From Eutreptiella sp. 'Long Island Sound 2002' (lineage: Eukaryota; Euglenozoa; Euglenophyceae; Eutreptiales; Eutreptiaceae): 64,000 nt of DNA. Where the stretch lies: assembly GCA_964036045.1 (NCBI GenBank), contig OZ038384.1, forward strand, positions 21,877,000 to 21,940,999, given 5' to 3'. The notes beneath the pieces were generated by a model. It worked only from the letters and a program-made list of their open reading frames with translations. It had not been told where the DNA came from and did no database searches. A program made the position numbers and the translations under genes. Of this stretch, positions 20,200 to 31,397 are shown piece after piece (within the stretch, counting starts at the first letter, position 1; the number at the start of each line of letters is the position of its first letter).

Positions 20200-21560
20200 C
20201 CGGGCCCCAGATCCCTGACACCACGACGCCCCGGTTGGGGTCAGGGGCTCGGTTGCCCCTTTCTTCCTCGGCGGATGGAGGATGTCTCCGACCTTGCACT
20301 TCTTCAGCAGCGCGTCCAGCGCCTCTGCAGAGGACGGAGGGGGCGCAGCCTCCTTGTCGGCTCGCTTGAGGCTGTCCTCCAGCAGAACCGTGGCCGATGC
20401 CGCTTGCTGCGGTCCCGTTCGCAATTCAACGGCACACTGCGTCAGCCAGGCCATGTCCTCCGCCGCACGCGCGTGTTGCACAGGCATAGGCTCACGAGCG
20501 GTGCGCTTCGTCCCGCGCTGCCCACGCGCAGCCTCCTGCTCTTCCAGGAGCTTCTTCTTCCGGGTTCGCCAACCCGATTCCGCCTTGCTGGCTGTGCTGC
20601 GCTCCGCCAGTAGCTGGCTGTCCCGCTCCTTTAGCAGCTCATCGGCCCGCTGCCTCTCGCGACCCACAGCAACCAACTGTGCGTCGCGCTCGGCCACCTG
20701 GTCCCCCAACAGCGCCACCTTCCCCTTCAGCAACTCATTCCCCGACTGCAGCCGCAGCAGCTCGGAGGCTTGCCCGGCCGGAGTGACTCCCGGCACCTTT
20801 CCGGACGCCTTCGGGGGGCGGCCGCGGGACTGCTTCCCACGGACCAGGGAAGATTTGTTTCTACCAGAGGATTCCGAAGCCACATCTTCGCCGTGGGCCA
20901 GCTTCCGTGCCTCAGCCTCCACCTTGCGCGACATGTCGCTGTGCGCTTCGTTGTCCCACCTCAGCCAAAAGGCTTCCGCCCTCGTAGTGAGTGCCGCCGT
21001 TTGCGCCGCACCACCAACCTCACGTGTCCCTGGCAGGACACCTCCAATTTCAGTGAGTGGCACCCCACGCACTTTCCGCAGCTGGCCCAGCTCGTCCTGG
21101 GTGCAAAGGAGGGCCCACGTGTGCGAGCTAGGTGGCCGTATGTACGAGAAGCTAACGAGGAACACTTTCTCCTCTTGCCTCTTCTTGTGTTTCACCCAAA
21201 ACGGGCAAAACAACGTCACCGGCGGACCTCCCGCCTCCCGTCCAAACCCGGTCTTGGCACCCAAGGGCCGCACCGAAATGCCCCAGAAGATCTTCCAGCG
21301 GAGGATCCCAGAACGATCCTCCGGAAAAACCATTCCCGCCTCCACATTCGGAACCTTGCCATACCCATGCACGTACCGGACGTCGAAATCACCGACTTCC
21401 GGAAACGTCACCAAATCGGCAGCTTCACCAGCCGCGCCCCTCTCTCCGGGTTGGGCTGCAGCACTAGCTCCGGCGCCGAACCCAGCACTGCTGTCGGCGG
21501 GCCCGGGATCCACCAACGCGAAGGGCACGAAGTTCACGGGAATCGAAAAGATAGGAAGGA
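20200..21560 (-). CDS. F2a coiled-coil accessory protein
   Basis: A long uninterrupted minus-strand frame. The N-part (about 21,540-21,000) has a folded segment with DVRYVHGYGKVPNVEAGMVF, WKIFWGISV, TLFCPFWVKHKKRQEEKVFLVSFSYI, similar in layout to the T1 protein before its coiled coil. After a basic KQSRGRPPKASGK stretch comes a long coiled coil (SELLRLQSGNELLKGKVALLGDQVAERDAQL..., KERDSQLLAERSTASK) and a C-terminal helix ending VGDILHPPRKKGATEPL. It may be a DNA- or transposase-binding scaffold; no catalytic motif is seen. It is the best preserved coiled-coil gene outside T1, with no stop over about 1.3 kb. Confidence 0.6.
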
Positions 21561-21574
21561 AATGCATGAATTCA

Positions 21575-21785
21575 CTTGGATTTTGCGTGCGCAAATGACA
21601 CATTTTGCGTCCCGGGTTGAGATTAGGTGAACACACAAATACATGAATTTACGCACGTAAATGACCTATTTTGTGTCACAGATTGAAATCTGAAAACCAC
21701 CTAAATACCCTATGTTGCGTGCGTAAATGACCCATTTTGCGTTCTCGCCATGCGTATAGCCGATGCGCAAACGATGCATTTTATT
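21575..21785. repeat. F2a motif array upstream of the coiled-coil gene
   Basis: TTTTGCGTGCGCAAATGACACATTTTGCGT, ACGCACGTAAATGACC and related units. This is the F2 motif, ending where element G begins. Confidence 0.8.
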
Positions 21786-21899
21786 AATACGCACATGTCG
21801 CTCCATCGCTTTGCTTCTTATGTCCAAATCGCCGGGGATCGCCGGGGATCGCCGGGAATGGAAAATGCCTAGGAACGTGCTCAGATACACCTAAGGCTA

Positions 21900-22090
21900 T
21901 ACCGAATATGCTTGGGGATCTCCTGAGCGACCAGCGGAAAAATCCCAAGCGATTTCCCGAGCGCCCACCGGATAAATCCCAAGCGATTTCCCGAGCGGGC
22001 ACCGGATAAATCCCAAGCGATATCCCGAGCGCCCACTGGATAAATCCCGAGCGTTTTTCCGAGCGGCCAGTGGAGAAATCCCCGGTGAGA
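21900..22090. repeat. G left subterminal motif array
   Basis: Five units of GAGCGCCCACCGGATAAATC with spacer CCAAGCGATTTCC. The array at 25,470-25,665 is equivalent. Confidence 0.9.
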
Positions 22091-22146
22091 GTTGGTGCAC
22101 CCACAGAAAAAATGGCTCGTGGCACGTACTAAGAGAAAAAAAAGAA

Positions 22147-22755
22147 AAATTGTACAAAGTACCACAAAAAACATGTGTCGGGCACCTCCGAACAGTTGGG
22201 TATGCGGCCCAGGTGCTGCAGTCCGACATTCGCACCGCCCCACCCCAAAACAGGGTGGGTGACATCGGTTTGGGTATACCCCGGCCGCACCGAGGACCTC
22301 AGTGGGTTCCTGAGGTAGAGGTCAGCAAAGGTTAACGGTCAGTCCCACTTTCCACTATGGTATTTGAGGGCTTTTGGTCAATGGAAATCTGTACTTTCAA
22401 TCGCAAATTCATAGTAATGCAACATCCGATGTCTCTTGAACTATTCCACTATGGTATATGAGTGCTTTTGGTGAACGGAAATCCGTACTTTCAATCGCAA
22501 ATTCACACTAATGCAACATCCCTTTCGTTCGCCAATTCCCAAATTCGCAAATGTGAGCATCGCAATAATAATAACTGCAAAATTGTACAAAGTACCACAA
22601 GAAACATGTGTCGGGCACCTCCGAACGGTTGGGAATGCGGCCCAGGTGCTGCAGTCCGACATTCGCACCGCCCCACCCCAAAACAGCGTGGGTGACATCG
22701 GTTTGGGTATACCCCGGCCGGACCGAGGACCTCAGGGAGTGGGTTCCTGAGGTAG
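22147..22755. repeat. Direct repeats within G
   Basis: About 170 bp at 22,147-22,320 recur at 22,582-22,755 (from CAAAGTACCACA.. through CCTGAGGTAG) with few differences. Between them a 90-bp unit (TCCACTATGGTATNTGAG...) is duplicated at 22,355 and 22,447. This is non-coding. Confidence 0.9.
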
Positions 22756-22833
22756 GGTAATGGTCACTTTTGCGAAGCAAGGTGGTACGGGTGCCACTTG
22801 AGGATGCCTCATCCACATCGATGCACTCCACCT

Positions 22834-24401
22834 TCACAGCTGGCTTGCTTGGGACGCCACGGCGGCGAAACCTTTTTGGAGGCAGTGCCTCCGGGATAAG
22901 GGACTCACTGCTGCTGCTGCTGCTGCTGCTCGCACTGGGGGTGCCACTACTTGTAGAATCACCGCTGTCCGTATGTGAAGATGTGTCACTGGATGCCGTA
23001 GAGGAATTACCAGAGCTGTCTGAAGTTGTTGGTCAGGCCGACGAATTATTTGCATCCACAATAATGCGCCTATGCAGCTTGACAGCACGCATTGGTTGGG
23101 TCCGCTTGTGTGGCCGAGTCCGACACGGGACCAATATCAAACGATGCGGCCGAGTCCTCGGCACTGTTTGTCACCACCGTCACCTTCGTCCCCTGTTCGC
23201 GGTTTGTACTATGCTTACCTACCACTGCCTTACCTTTTGCCCGTTCCTTGGCCAATTGTTTCCGCTGTTTTTTGGTTAGATAAGGGTTCGCACTGGCATA
23301 GTTGAATGTTGGCCACTGCTGTACCGCGGCCATCATTGCAAGGGTTCAGCGCCGTTGTCCACTCCGCTCGGCACCACAACGGCCACAGATGCAGTACACA
23401 TCCATTTGCGGCTGGCAGGTGTCAGTGGTTATATATACTGACTGGGTGCTCATATGCATGTAGCACCTGAACGTATTGTTGTCCAAAATTTTTGCGAGCA
23501 ATCGCTTGAACACTGCCCTCCACATGGCAGAGGCACTGACCACACACTGCTCCAAAACCACCCCCCGCATCTCGGGGTGCCATCGATGGACCTCAGTGCG
23601 ACGGGCACGGCGCCCCAGGAACTTGACATACATTTCATCACCCAACGTCTCTTCAATACTTTTGTCTGCCACGGTAGAGGTGAGGTGGGCAAAGCGCTTG
23701 CCAAGCCTCAGGTCCCTCTCTCCTGCCTCATCTGTACAGCCCATCGGTAACCGAGGCAGCTGGAAAACATGTTCCATACCATGACAATACAGGGACTGTG
23801 TGCTACCCTCCTCACTGTATTCCAGGATACGGTGCATCAGAAACACATGAAGCAGGCCCCAGATGCGCCATTCACTGGTGGGTATTTGTAGGGTACCACT
23901 ATAGATCAGAACAACAATGTGACAGATCGAGAGGAACAACACATGGTAAGGCAACGGAAGAGCAACATCTTGTGCAAGCCGTGACGCAAGCGACCGGGCC
24001 TCCCGACCCGTTAGCGAAACAGTGGTCCGGAAGCGGCGTCGCACTGACGAGCGATGCTGACGGGATTCAACAGGCAGTTTTCTGATACCGTAGCGCGGGG
24101 GGAGGAAATCCCCGACGCGGGTATGGGCCCCACCGATTGGAAAATCGGGGAGCGGGGAGGGGGGCTGGGGGCGTGGGTGGGCGCAGCTCCCCTCTGTGCA
24201 TCTGCGTGAGGGTGAGCCTCCCTTCCGAGGTGCGCTTGGGGAACAGGGCACGTCAAGTGGGAGGTGGGGGTGGAGGGGGAGGGGGAGGGGGGGCTGTCGT
24301 AGGCCGCATAGGCAGCAGGGAGACCCGTCGGTGCTGAACCATATCCGGCAACGTTGGCTTACCATGGGGAGGTGCAAGGTGGCATGTGGCAGGCTGCACA
24401 A
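22834..24401 (-). pseudogene. G transposase-like protein, C-terminal part
   Basis: The minus-strand frame from about 24,150 reads WRIWGLLHVFLMHRILEYS, then HVFQLPRLPMGCTDEAGERDLRLGKRFAHLTST and MYVKFLGRRARRTEVHRWHPEM, to a stop near 23,346. The DEAGERDLRLGK..A..TS segment looks like the third-acidic-residue helix of a DDE transposase. A short frame 23,336-23,070 (YLTKKQRKQLAKERAKGK) follows. The proposed function is inferred from this motif and from the inverted-repeat element around it. No first or second Asp was identified. Confidence 0.4.
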
Positions 24402-24516
24402 GCAGCAAAGAAGTCCGGGGCTTTGGGGCTTGGGTCGCCCGAGCTATGAGCCTCGCACGCTCCAGCGAGCGGTTGAAAAAGTGCGAACGGCTGAGGCGCT
24501 GGCCGCGCTGCCACAT

Positions 24517-24971
24517 CTAGACCTGGCCATGACGGTGCAGGGCAAACGCGTAGCGTGACCATTCCATGTCGAACCGACTGTCCAGCTCCGGCAGGGGTAG
24601 CCGCAGGAGCTGTTGAGTCCGGGGGGTAAGAGGGTCACTACCCCAGGCTAGGGGCAGGGTGGGGACATGTGCGGGGGCGAATTTCGGGGGGGGGGGGGGC
24701 TGGGTAGTTGGGAAGGTGGTGTTGGAGGGGAAACCGCATGGGGCACAAGGGGTATGGGTGACGGAGTCCAGTGTGATGGGGGCGATGGGGGGCTGGGCAG
24801 GGATGTCACAGTCAGAGGCTGGGGTTGGGGTGCTGGGGGTGATGGTGGTGACAACCAATTGGGCAATTGTTGCTGAAACATCCATTCCATGGCTGTGAGG
24901 ACAGGACAAGCTTGGGGCATAGCAGGCGCAAATCCAAAACTAATGCAATAGCAAAACAACCAGTTGCTCAC
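24517..24971 (-). CDS. G proline-rich protein segment, hypothetical
   Basis: Two overlapping minus-strand frames share a start region (MEWMFQQQLPNWL / MDVSATIAQL). One continues through a Pro/Thr-rich linker to LPLPELDSRFDMEWSRYAFALHRHGQ at a possible CAG|GTCTAG donor. It occupies the place of the accessory gene. No family is recognised. Confidence 0.3.
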
Positions 24972-25469
24972 CCTTCTTATGTCCCCCCACTCAACACTAT
25001 AGAACCTGAAAAATCAGTCAAGTATTCAATTCAACACAAAGACCCAAAGCACCTCCAACAAACAGCACAAAAAATTTGCGTCATGTGCATGCACAGGTAC
25101 CATCCACAACAATCAGTGTTTGACTCTACCAGGGGGTGGCCCCTCGTGGTCCATGGTCCCCCATCCCTCCAGTGCCGTACAAATAGGCACCTTCATCGGA
25201 CGCGGCCGGCACTTAAGGGGCTCTCCGGTCAAAAAAATATTTGTGAAGAACAACAATGGTGATGCACAGTGCACATTGGGCAGGGCATGTGGAGGGAGGA
25301 AAGATGTTAAGGGTTATGTAGCAAAAGATCTGTCAAACAAAGGAATGATGGTGGGTTGGATACATTGGGAAATGCATGCAAACGGGGTGTTCAATGGGTT
25401 GGGTCTGACCTGACTTTTCTGAAAACGCCTACCGATTGGGTAAGGCATGTTGGCAAAAATCCATGAGGA

Positions 25470-25665
25470 GGATCCTGAGCGGCCCCCGGATAAATCCCAA
25501 GCGATGTCCCGAGCGCCCACCGGAAATATCCCAAGAGATTTCCCAAGCGGCCACCAGATAAATCCCAGGTGATATCCCGAGCGCCGACCGGATAAATCCT
25601 CGGCGTTTTTCCGAGCGGCCAAAAAATTTACCCCGAGCGTTTTTTTTTCGGTTCGGGATTTATCC
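25470..25665. repeat. G right subterminal motif array
   Basis: CCGGATAAATCCCAAGCGATGTCCCGAGCG-type units with drift, ending in CGGTTCGGGATTTATCC. They correspond to the left array. Confidence 0.9.
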
Positions 25666-25790
25666 TAGGCGTTTTGGCAGCGATGGTTCCGAATCCCGGC
25701 GCGTGTACCCGGGTATTTTCGCTAAATCCTGTGGGAAATGGGTAGAGATTTGGACATACGAAGCAAAGCGATTTGCGACATGTGGTGCGG

Positions 25791-26370
25791 AAAACCGGGG
25801 TAATTACACACCTTCTCCGGACAGGGGCACTTGTATTCCTTCTTCTTCTTGTCATACTTGACCTTGCCGTCCGAGCGGTGTAGTGCATCGTCATTGAAGC
25901 CCAATGCATCTCACTGGCGATGCCTGCGCGCGTGAGGATGAGGCTGCTAGGTAGACGCAACCGGGGGCGACGGGGACCCGCACCATGTTGTCCGCCATGG
26001 GAGGGGGGATCCACCACCGATGGTACCAGGGCATCGAGCACTGCTCGGCATTCTTCTCCTTTCACCCCAGTCCCTCCTTCGTGAATGGGCACACACTAAT
26101 GGCAGCGGTCCCAAACCAAGTCCCAATGACCCACACGTCACCCATGTAGGGGACTTTCTTCTCCATCCCCGGGGGCGTTTTCAGGGGCGCCAAGCTACTC
26201 AACCTTGGGGCATGTGGTGCAGGGGGCTGCAAAGTACTGCCCGAAGAGGTTGCCGGGGGGTCCTCCTCCGCCTCTCCCACCTCGGGTACCTCCGGCTCAA
26301 CAAGCATCATGTCCGGGACATTGCCAGGTTCCACCACATTTGGGGGTGTGCAAAATTTTTGCGGCACAAA
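25791..26370 (-). pseudogene. F2a oxygenase C-terminal part and X-like domain
   Basis: Read after excision of T3, the frame continues from GRTIFFPF (37,300) into VPQKFCTPPNVVEPGN, an acidic linker and PYMGDVWVIGTWF to a TGA at 26,062. In the same frame it then has QCSMPWYHRWWIPPPMADNMVRVPVAPGCVYLAASS, resembling domain X of T1 (QCPL...LPW...VPAGTILVV). Frame 25,904-25,800 ends KYDKKKKEYKCPCPEK at an AAG|GTGTGTAAT donor, the same CPC..|GTGTG junction as T1 (GMCPCHQ|GTGTGA). Confidence 0.5.
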
Positions 26371-26559
26371 TGGGATGCAGCGTTCTAGGGCGTTGTGCGG
26401 AACCCCTCATTAGAACACCAGTTTTGGAACACCCACTTAACCTCAATTTTGGGGCAAACCACCTGAAAAAGTGGATTCAGCACCCTCCAAACCCCCGCGA
26501 CCCCTTGCTTTCCCCACACAACCCGCATCGTAGGGGTGGTTTTTTTGGGGGGGGGTCAA

Positions 26560-26690
26560 AGAGTTAGAGCAGAGTTAGAACAGAGTTAGAACACAGTTAG
26601 AGCACCTTGCTCTAACTAGTTAGAGCACTAGTTATCGCGCGATAACTCAGTTGTCGTGTGGTTATCGCAGGTAGTTATCGCGCACCCCTC
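26560..26690. repeat. T3 left subterminal motif array
   Basis: GTTAGAGCACAGTTAGAAC units, then TAGTTATCGCGCGATAACT units. These are the T motif. Confidence 0.85.
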
Positions 26691-26752
26691 CTCCATCCCT
26701 CCCTAGGACAAACAACACAAAACACTTGGCACAAAGCATGTATGGTCTTTCT

Positions 26753-28233
26753 TCATACAAAGTCATCAATGTGTGAGGCCTTGGCTGCCTCCAGTCCCAA
26801 AAGCCCTTGCTCCAAGGCGTTCATGGACATGCAATGGTGCATGTGGCGGAGGGACATACTTGGCCTGACCAAGGACCAACCCTTGAAACAATTTTTGAGC
26901 CCTCTCTTGTAAGGCCCATGCCGATACTCCGTTGGGATGGAGGAAAACTGAAAAATTTTCCTCCATTTCTGGGCAAAAAAAGTGGAATGTGCCAAGCACC
27001 AATGGATCCACCTAGTGAAGGACCAACCTGAGTCTCCCCAAGCTTTTGAAAATTTTGTGGTCAACGCCCGGTGGCGTCCCACTTGGGACAGAGTGTACAT
27101 CTCCCTCACCCTCCAAAGCTCATACAAACCCTCAATGCAGTTTACCATGACATGCACAACAACCCATAACGGAGGTCCACCACGGGTCCTCACTGTGGGG
27201 ACATGCTCTTTGAGGCAATCCACAAATTGCCTTTGGAAGGGGGGGAGGTTAGGAAAACTTTGGTGCTTGTGGGATGGAAATCTTTTTCTGTGGCCCTTGA
27301 GGCCGAGGGGAGACGTTCCCTCACAGGAATGCCTGAGGTCTCATCCTTCACGGCTTGTTTGAAGGCCTGCAAAGCTGCAAGAGCTTGGGCCTTACCACCA
27401 AGGGGGAGGGCCTGAAGGGTGGTCTCAGTGCGCTTGGCAATGCCATTTAGAATGCGGCATGCTGCATGTTGGTAGTCCCCCGGCCGCCTATAAGGGGTCA
27501 CACTTCTCAAAAATGCCCCCCATCTTGAGGTGGACTCCACCCCCATTTGCTCAACAATATTATTGGGGTCTTTGCAAAACCAACACTTAGACCCAGCCCC
27601 CCCCATTGCTTGCATCCCCTTCCCATCCCCTGTCAAAATGACAATGCAAGTCAAAAATTGGTTTTGAAAGAGGATAACGTCCTCCTCCACATCCCTCACC
27701 TCTTGGTTGAGGTTGGCGGAGATGTCCAGGCTTCTCAAAAAAGCTCGTTCATCCCCGCCATCCATGCAAAACCATGAGGCCCATAGCTTCAGCTTCGAAG
27801 CATACTTTGCCCCCCCCCCCCCCATACATTGACCCATACATCCGCACGAGTTGAGGATGCCTTCCACAACGAAGTCGCATCAACTGAAATGACAACAATG
27901 GCAACGCCACTAGGGGGGGGTTTCCCAATAACTTGGGCCATATATATTGCATTCTGCACAATTGATTGCAAAGGCACATGGGCAGCTACCCTATTGCGGC
28001 CTGTTGTAGACTTTACAATGGTTGCTTGGGGAAAGTAGGACATGACCCGTTGCCGAACGGTCCTTAGGTCCCGTTGGGTACAATGGCGGGGCATTCGCAA
28101 AAGGGGCTGGTGGGAAAGATGCACGCTGCATGCCATGCGTAGCATGCTCGGGGCCTCATGCTCCTGAGCGGTGAATGCAACATGGCCACCAAATGGGCCA
28201 ACCAGGGCAGTGCACGCCCCACCATTTAAACAA
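26753..28233 (-). pseudogene. T3 transposase, C-terminal part
   Basis: About 85-90% similar by eye to T1 58,560-60,026 but split over frames (changes near 27,220 and 27,800). Preserved blocks are DGKGMQAMGGAGSKCW, RPGDYQHAACRILNGIAK and FSSIPTEYRHGPYKRGLKNCFKG. The T1 CWLC is CWFC here. The N-terminal part continues at 36,125-36,325 on the far side of P. Confidence 0.7.
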
Positions 28234-28419
28234 TATGGTGAGCATAACCTAGCATACCAACAATACCCCCCCAAAACACCCATTCTGTCACATGTACCTA
28301 GTCGTTCCGTGTGCCCATGGGATATGAAAAAATGAGTTTAGCACTCTGAAAATAAGGGGGGGGGGGGGGGAACCAGAAAACCAATTCCATACACCCACAC
28401 CTGTGTGTGGCAATCCACA

Positions 28420-28525
28420 CTTTTTGAGGTATTTGGCAATATACTCGAAGTATTGGAGAAGTATTCTTGCCGTATACTTCGGGGTATACGGCCGTATACT
28501 CGGAGTATACGGGGACTTTCTGCCT
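28420..28525. repeat. P left subterminal GTATAC array
   Basis: GTATACTTCGGGGTATACGGCCGTATACTCGGAGTATACGG-type units lie just downstream of the transposase stop. Confidence 0.85.
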
Positions 28526-28755
28526 CCCACCCATGCCACCATTCTCATCAACTACACCCCCCCTTGCAAGTACTCATGATCCTGCAACCCCCAAACACAT
28601 TGTACACATAAAAGAGCAAAGCACAAGAACACAAGAAGCATCCATGTTTGATGTCCCATCCGAAATGTCAAATGTGATCCACTTCCGCATGTTATATATA
28701 CCTAATATACATACTTATGCACATTGGGCATCAAATCATATCACATGATGTATAC

Positions 28756-30684
28756 CTACATGTGCTTTGGTGCAGAATGCTTCTTCCGCATGCGTTGCAT
28801 GCCAAACCTGATCCCCTCTCTACCCAAACCCTTTCCCCCAAACCACAACCGGATGCCCCAATCCAGGGCATCCAGGTGCAGAGCATGCCTTCGTCCCCAT
28901 CGGATGACATAAGGCTTGCTCAGCTTCCACCCTTGAAAACGATGGCGGATGCCCATTTTAAAACTTTTGTTCCTCCATTCCGTGGGAATGGCGGAAAACT
29001 TAATAAAATTCCCCCACCTTTGGAGATGTGCCCCACTGTGGCACACCACCCAATGCACCCAAACCGGAACACTCCACCCCAATGCCCCCCATGCCTTGGT
29101 GAATTGTGTAACCATGCATGCATAACGGTGGCGTTGATCCATGGGAACAGGACCCACATGGCGCCAAATCTTTTGCATATAGTAACAGGCCTGCAACACG
29201 AGGTGCAGGACAGCACTGGTTTTGAGCCACATGTTGCCCTCCCACCTCACAACATGGGTACAATACATTGCAAGAATGTGCACCAACTCGGTTTGCAACT
29301 CAGGTGTTTCAAAAAAAAGGCGGGAGGCGTTAATGTCGAGAGTGTGTTCCTTGTCTTTGGAGGGAGCACGCATCACTCTCTCAGCCACAGGGATGTGCTT
29401 CGCCTCTTGGCGGAGGTTAGAAATGAAATGGGACACGGCCCTTAGGGCTCCTGTTGAGCCCCATGTGCGGGCACTGTCCTTGAGACGTTTCCCAATGCCT
29501 GTCCCCACCCTTGCACAACAATGTGCCACATCTCCAACATTGCGGACGGGAGGGATGCAAGACATAAGGGACCCAATGCGAGGAAGCACTGAAAATTCTG
29601 CAATTGCAAATAAATGGGCTTGAAATTGGTCATACTTGAGATCGCAATTCCAACATTTCCCACCCGAACCCGACATCATGACTTTCCCATCCCCACTCTT
29701 AAAACACAATAATTTTTTGGGAGTTCCCCCAATTTCTATGCCGCCCTCGGCTTCAAGTTTTTTAACTTGGTCATTCAATTTCCCCACGGCATCCATCCTT
29801 TGCAGATGGGCCATATCATCCCCCCCATCAAAAACCCACCATGAGGCCCATGCCTGACCATCATGCTGTGCCCCCCTATCCTCCCATAGGTCCACAAACG
29901 CGTCGCAGCGTGTGGCACTGGCATTATGAAAAACAGTGGCATCGGAACGGATTACAACAGCCAAATATGTATTCTCCTCATACTTCCGAATGCTGTCCTC
30001 AACATGGGCACATGCAACCATGGTGGTGACAATATCATGCAATTCCACCACCCCACATGTCGCGTACCCCCTTTAGTGGCCACCTCCAAAACCCTCCCCT
30101 TGGACAGGTAAGGAGTGACGGTCTTACGCACTGCCATCACATGGTCCCAAGTGCATGTGGTCCTCATGCAAACCTTCAATGCCCGGATGGACAAGTGGTG
30201 CCGCCGCATCCATCGGAGTAGGTTAATTGCCTCCTTGTCGGCCGCATCCACCTCACCATCTTTTAAATGATCATGAGGCCTTGGGCATGGGGTCGCAAAA
30301 GTACATCATCACCAAGCAATGTTGATGCTACCGATTGCATCCACAAAAGTCTTTGCCGTTGCCCTCTTTCCCCGCAATCCTAATGTAAAAAAAACAGGGT
30401 GGGCCATATGATGTGAAACAAAATAATGTGGTGGCGTTGACGTTTGTGGATGCAGATCACATACTGCATAGGGGTTCAATTGCCGGTGTTTGATTCCCTC
30501 ACAAAATTCTTGAATACTCTCGAAACAGAGCCCCTTCTCCTTCGGATGGGCATTCGCAAACATAGTGCTTAGAATAATTGCTGCAGAAACATGTTCCAGG
30601 CATATGTGGGCCAGTTGCCCAATGGAACCGTGCGCGCAGGCGCATGCAACAGTGGCACAACATGCAAGATTCGGCACAAATCGT
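28756..30684 (-). pseudogene. P transposase
   Basis: Homologous to the T1 transposase. The N-part lies at 30,684-30,310. At 30,251 comes LLRWMRRHHLSIRALKVC...DHVMAVRKTVTPYL (T1: MLRMACSMHLSQRALLRM). In the 30,051-28,756 frame are VVIRSDATVFHNAS (first Asp), FKSGDGKVMMSGSGGKCWNC (second Asp and knuckle, CWNC), DVAHCCARVGTGIGKRL, and FSAIPTEWRNKSFKMGIRHRFQGW (proposed Glu). The 431-codon main frame is intact; the region upstream has stops and one frame change. It shows much lower similarity to T1 than T2 or T3, so it is a separate lineage. Confidence 0.7.
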
Positions 30685-30780
30685 TCGCCGTATACTTGGA
30701 ATGCACGGCCGTATACTCAAAGGTATACGGCCGTATACTCGGAGGTATACGGTCGTATACTAGTAGTATACGGTGCTCCC
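30685..30780. repeat. P GTATAC array between TET-like and transposase exons
   Basis: It includes the perfect 16-bp palindrome GTATACGGCCGTATAC at 30,723-30,738. The position is the same as T1 intron 2, so it is probably intronic. Confidence 0.85.
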
Positions 30781-30789
30781 TAGTGGCCC

Positions 30790-31394
30790 CAAGGACGAAA
30801 GCCATAGGCCAATAACTCTTCAACAGATTCATCAGGGAGGTAATCCGTGTTGCACCCATTGTAGAAAACAATGGCATAGCGCTCCCCCCTCCATGGGGCA
30901 AGCCCGTGGTGGGCTTTGGAGTTGAAAACCACAGCCGGCCAGCCCTTGTAGGCCTTCGCATCCACAACACCACCTCCATGTACATCCAACCGCATCGGGC
31001 TCCCTTGCGTGGGACTATGGAGCACTCCACCATTTTCAACACAAACCTCCCCACCACTATGTGCCCCGACAACGCAAATGGCGGAAAACGGAGAAAGATC
31101 CTTCATATGGCGATGGCACGGCATTCTTTGTGAAGTATCGCATTGTACCACTTGAATGGTGGTCCAATGGAACCACCTTGGAAAATTTGCATGCGCATGT
31201 GCATTTGAAAGGCAAATTAGCTCCTTTTGCCTTTCATTCCCGCTGCACAAGCGCGCACGGCGCCAATCCTTCCCCTGCCTGTGTGTCTCTGTAGGCCCAA
31301 ACTGCACATTGTGCACTTGTACACCCGAGATGTGCACCTTGCGGTGCACCAACTCTCGGCATAAAGCTGCAAGGGTGGGGTTGGATGGGGGCAG
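30790..31394 (-). CDS. P second DSBH (TET/JBP-like) oxygenase domain
   Basis: The frame continues directly after the TGA at 31,395. It has TTIQVVQCD...PCHRHMKD followed by ICVVGAHSGGEVCVENGG, then VVDAKAYKGWPAVVFNSKAHHGLAPWRGERYAIVFYN. The arrangement (H.. motif, GxxSGGE strand, distal H, GERYAIVFY strand) is that of the TET/JBP-type double-stranded beta-helix dioxygenases that oxidise thymine or 5-methylcytosine. The first metal motif reads HRH rather than HxD, as in T1 (HSH). The frame is intact. Assignment to TET/JBP is by pattern only. Confidence 0.5.
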
Positions 31395-31397
31395 TCA
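31395..31397 (-). other. In-frame TGA in CAA-TGA-CTG context (P)
   Basis: The coiled-coil tail frame (...GLPPKPQ) and the TET-like frame (LPPSNPTLAALC...) are the same register, separated only by this TGA. T1 and T2 have CAA-TGA-CTA at the same junction. Confidence 0.75.

Larger units (their letters stand above)
21791..25790 (-). mobile_element. DNA transposon G (CGGATAAATCCC motif), about 4 kb
   Basis: An inverted repeat CACATGTCGC..ATCGCTTTGCTTC.TATGTCCAAATC is found at 21,793-21,832 and, complemented, at about 25,750-25,788. Arrays of CCCGAGCGCCCACCGGATAAATCCCAAGCGAT-type units lie just inside both ends. A transposase-like gene and a proline-rich gene lie on the minus strand. A target-site duplication was not resolved. 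It interrupts F2a between the oxygenase and coiled-coil genes. Confidence 0.6.

Noticed and set aside
20282-21598. 438-codon + strand open frame opposite the F2a coiled-coil gene
   Set aside because: It is Ser/Arg/Pro-rich with no homology to other frames in the window. The minus strand has the conserved coiled coil and consistent neighbours.
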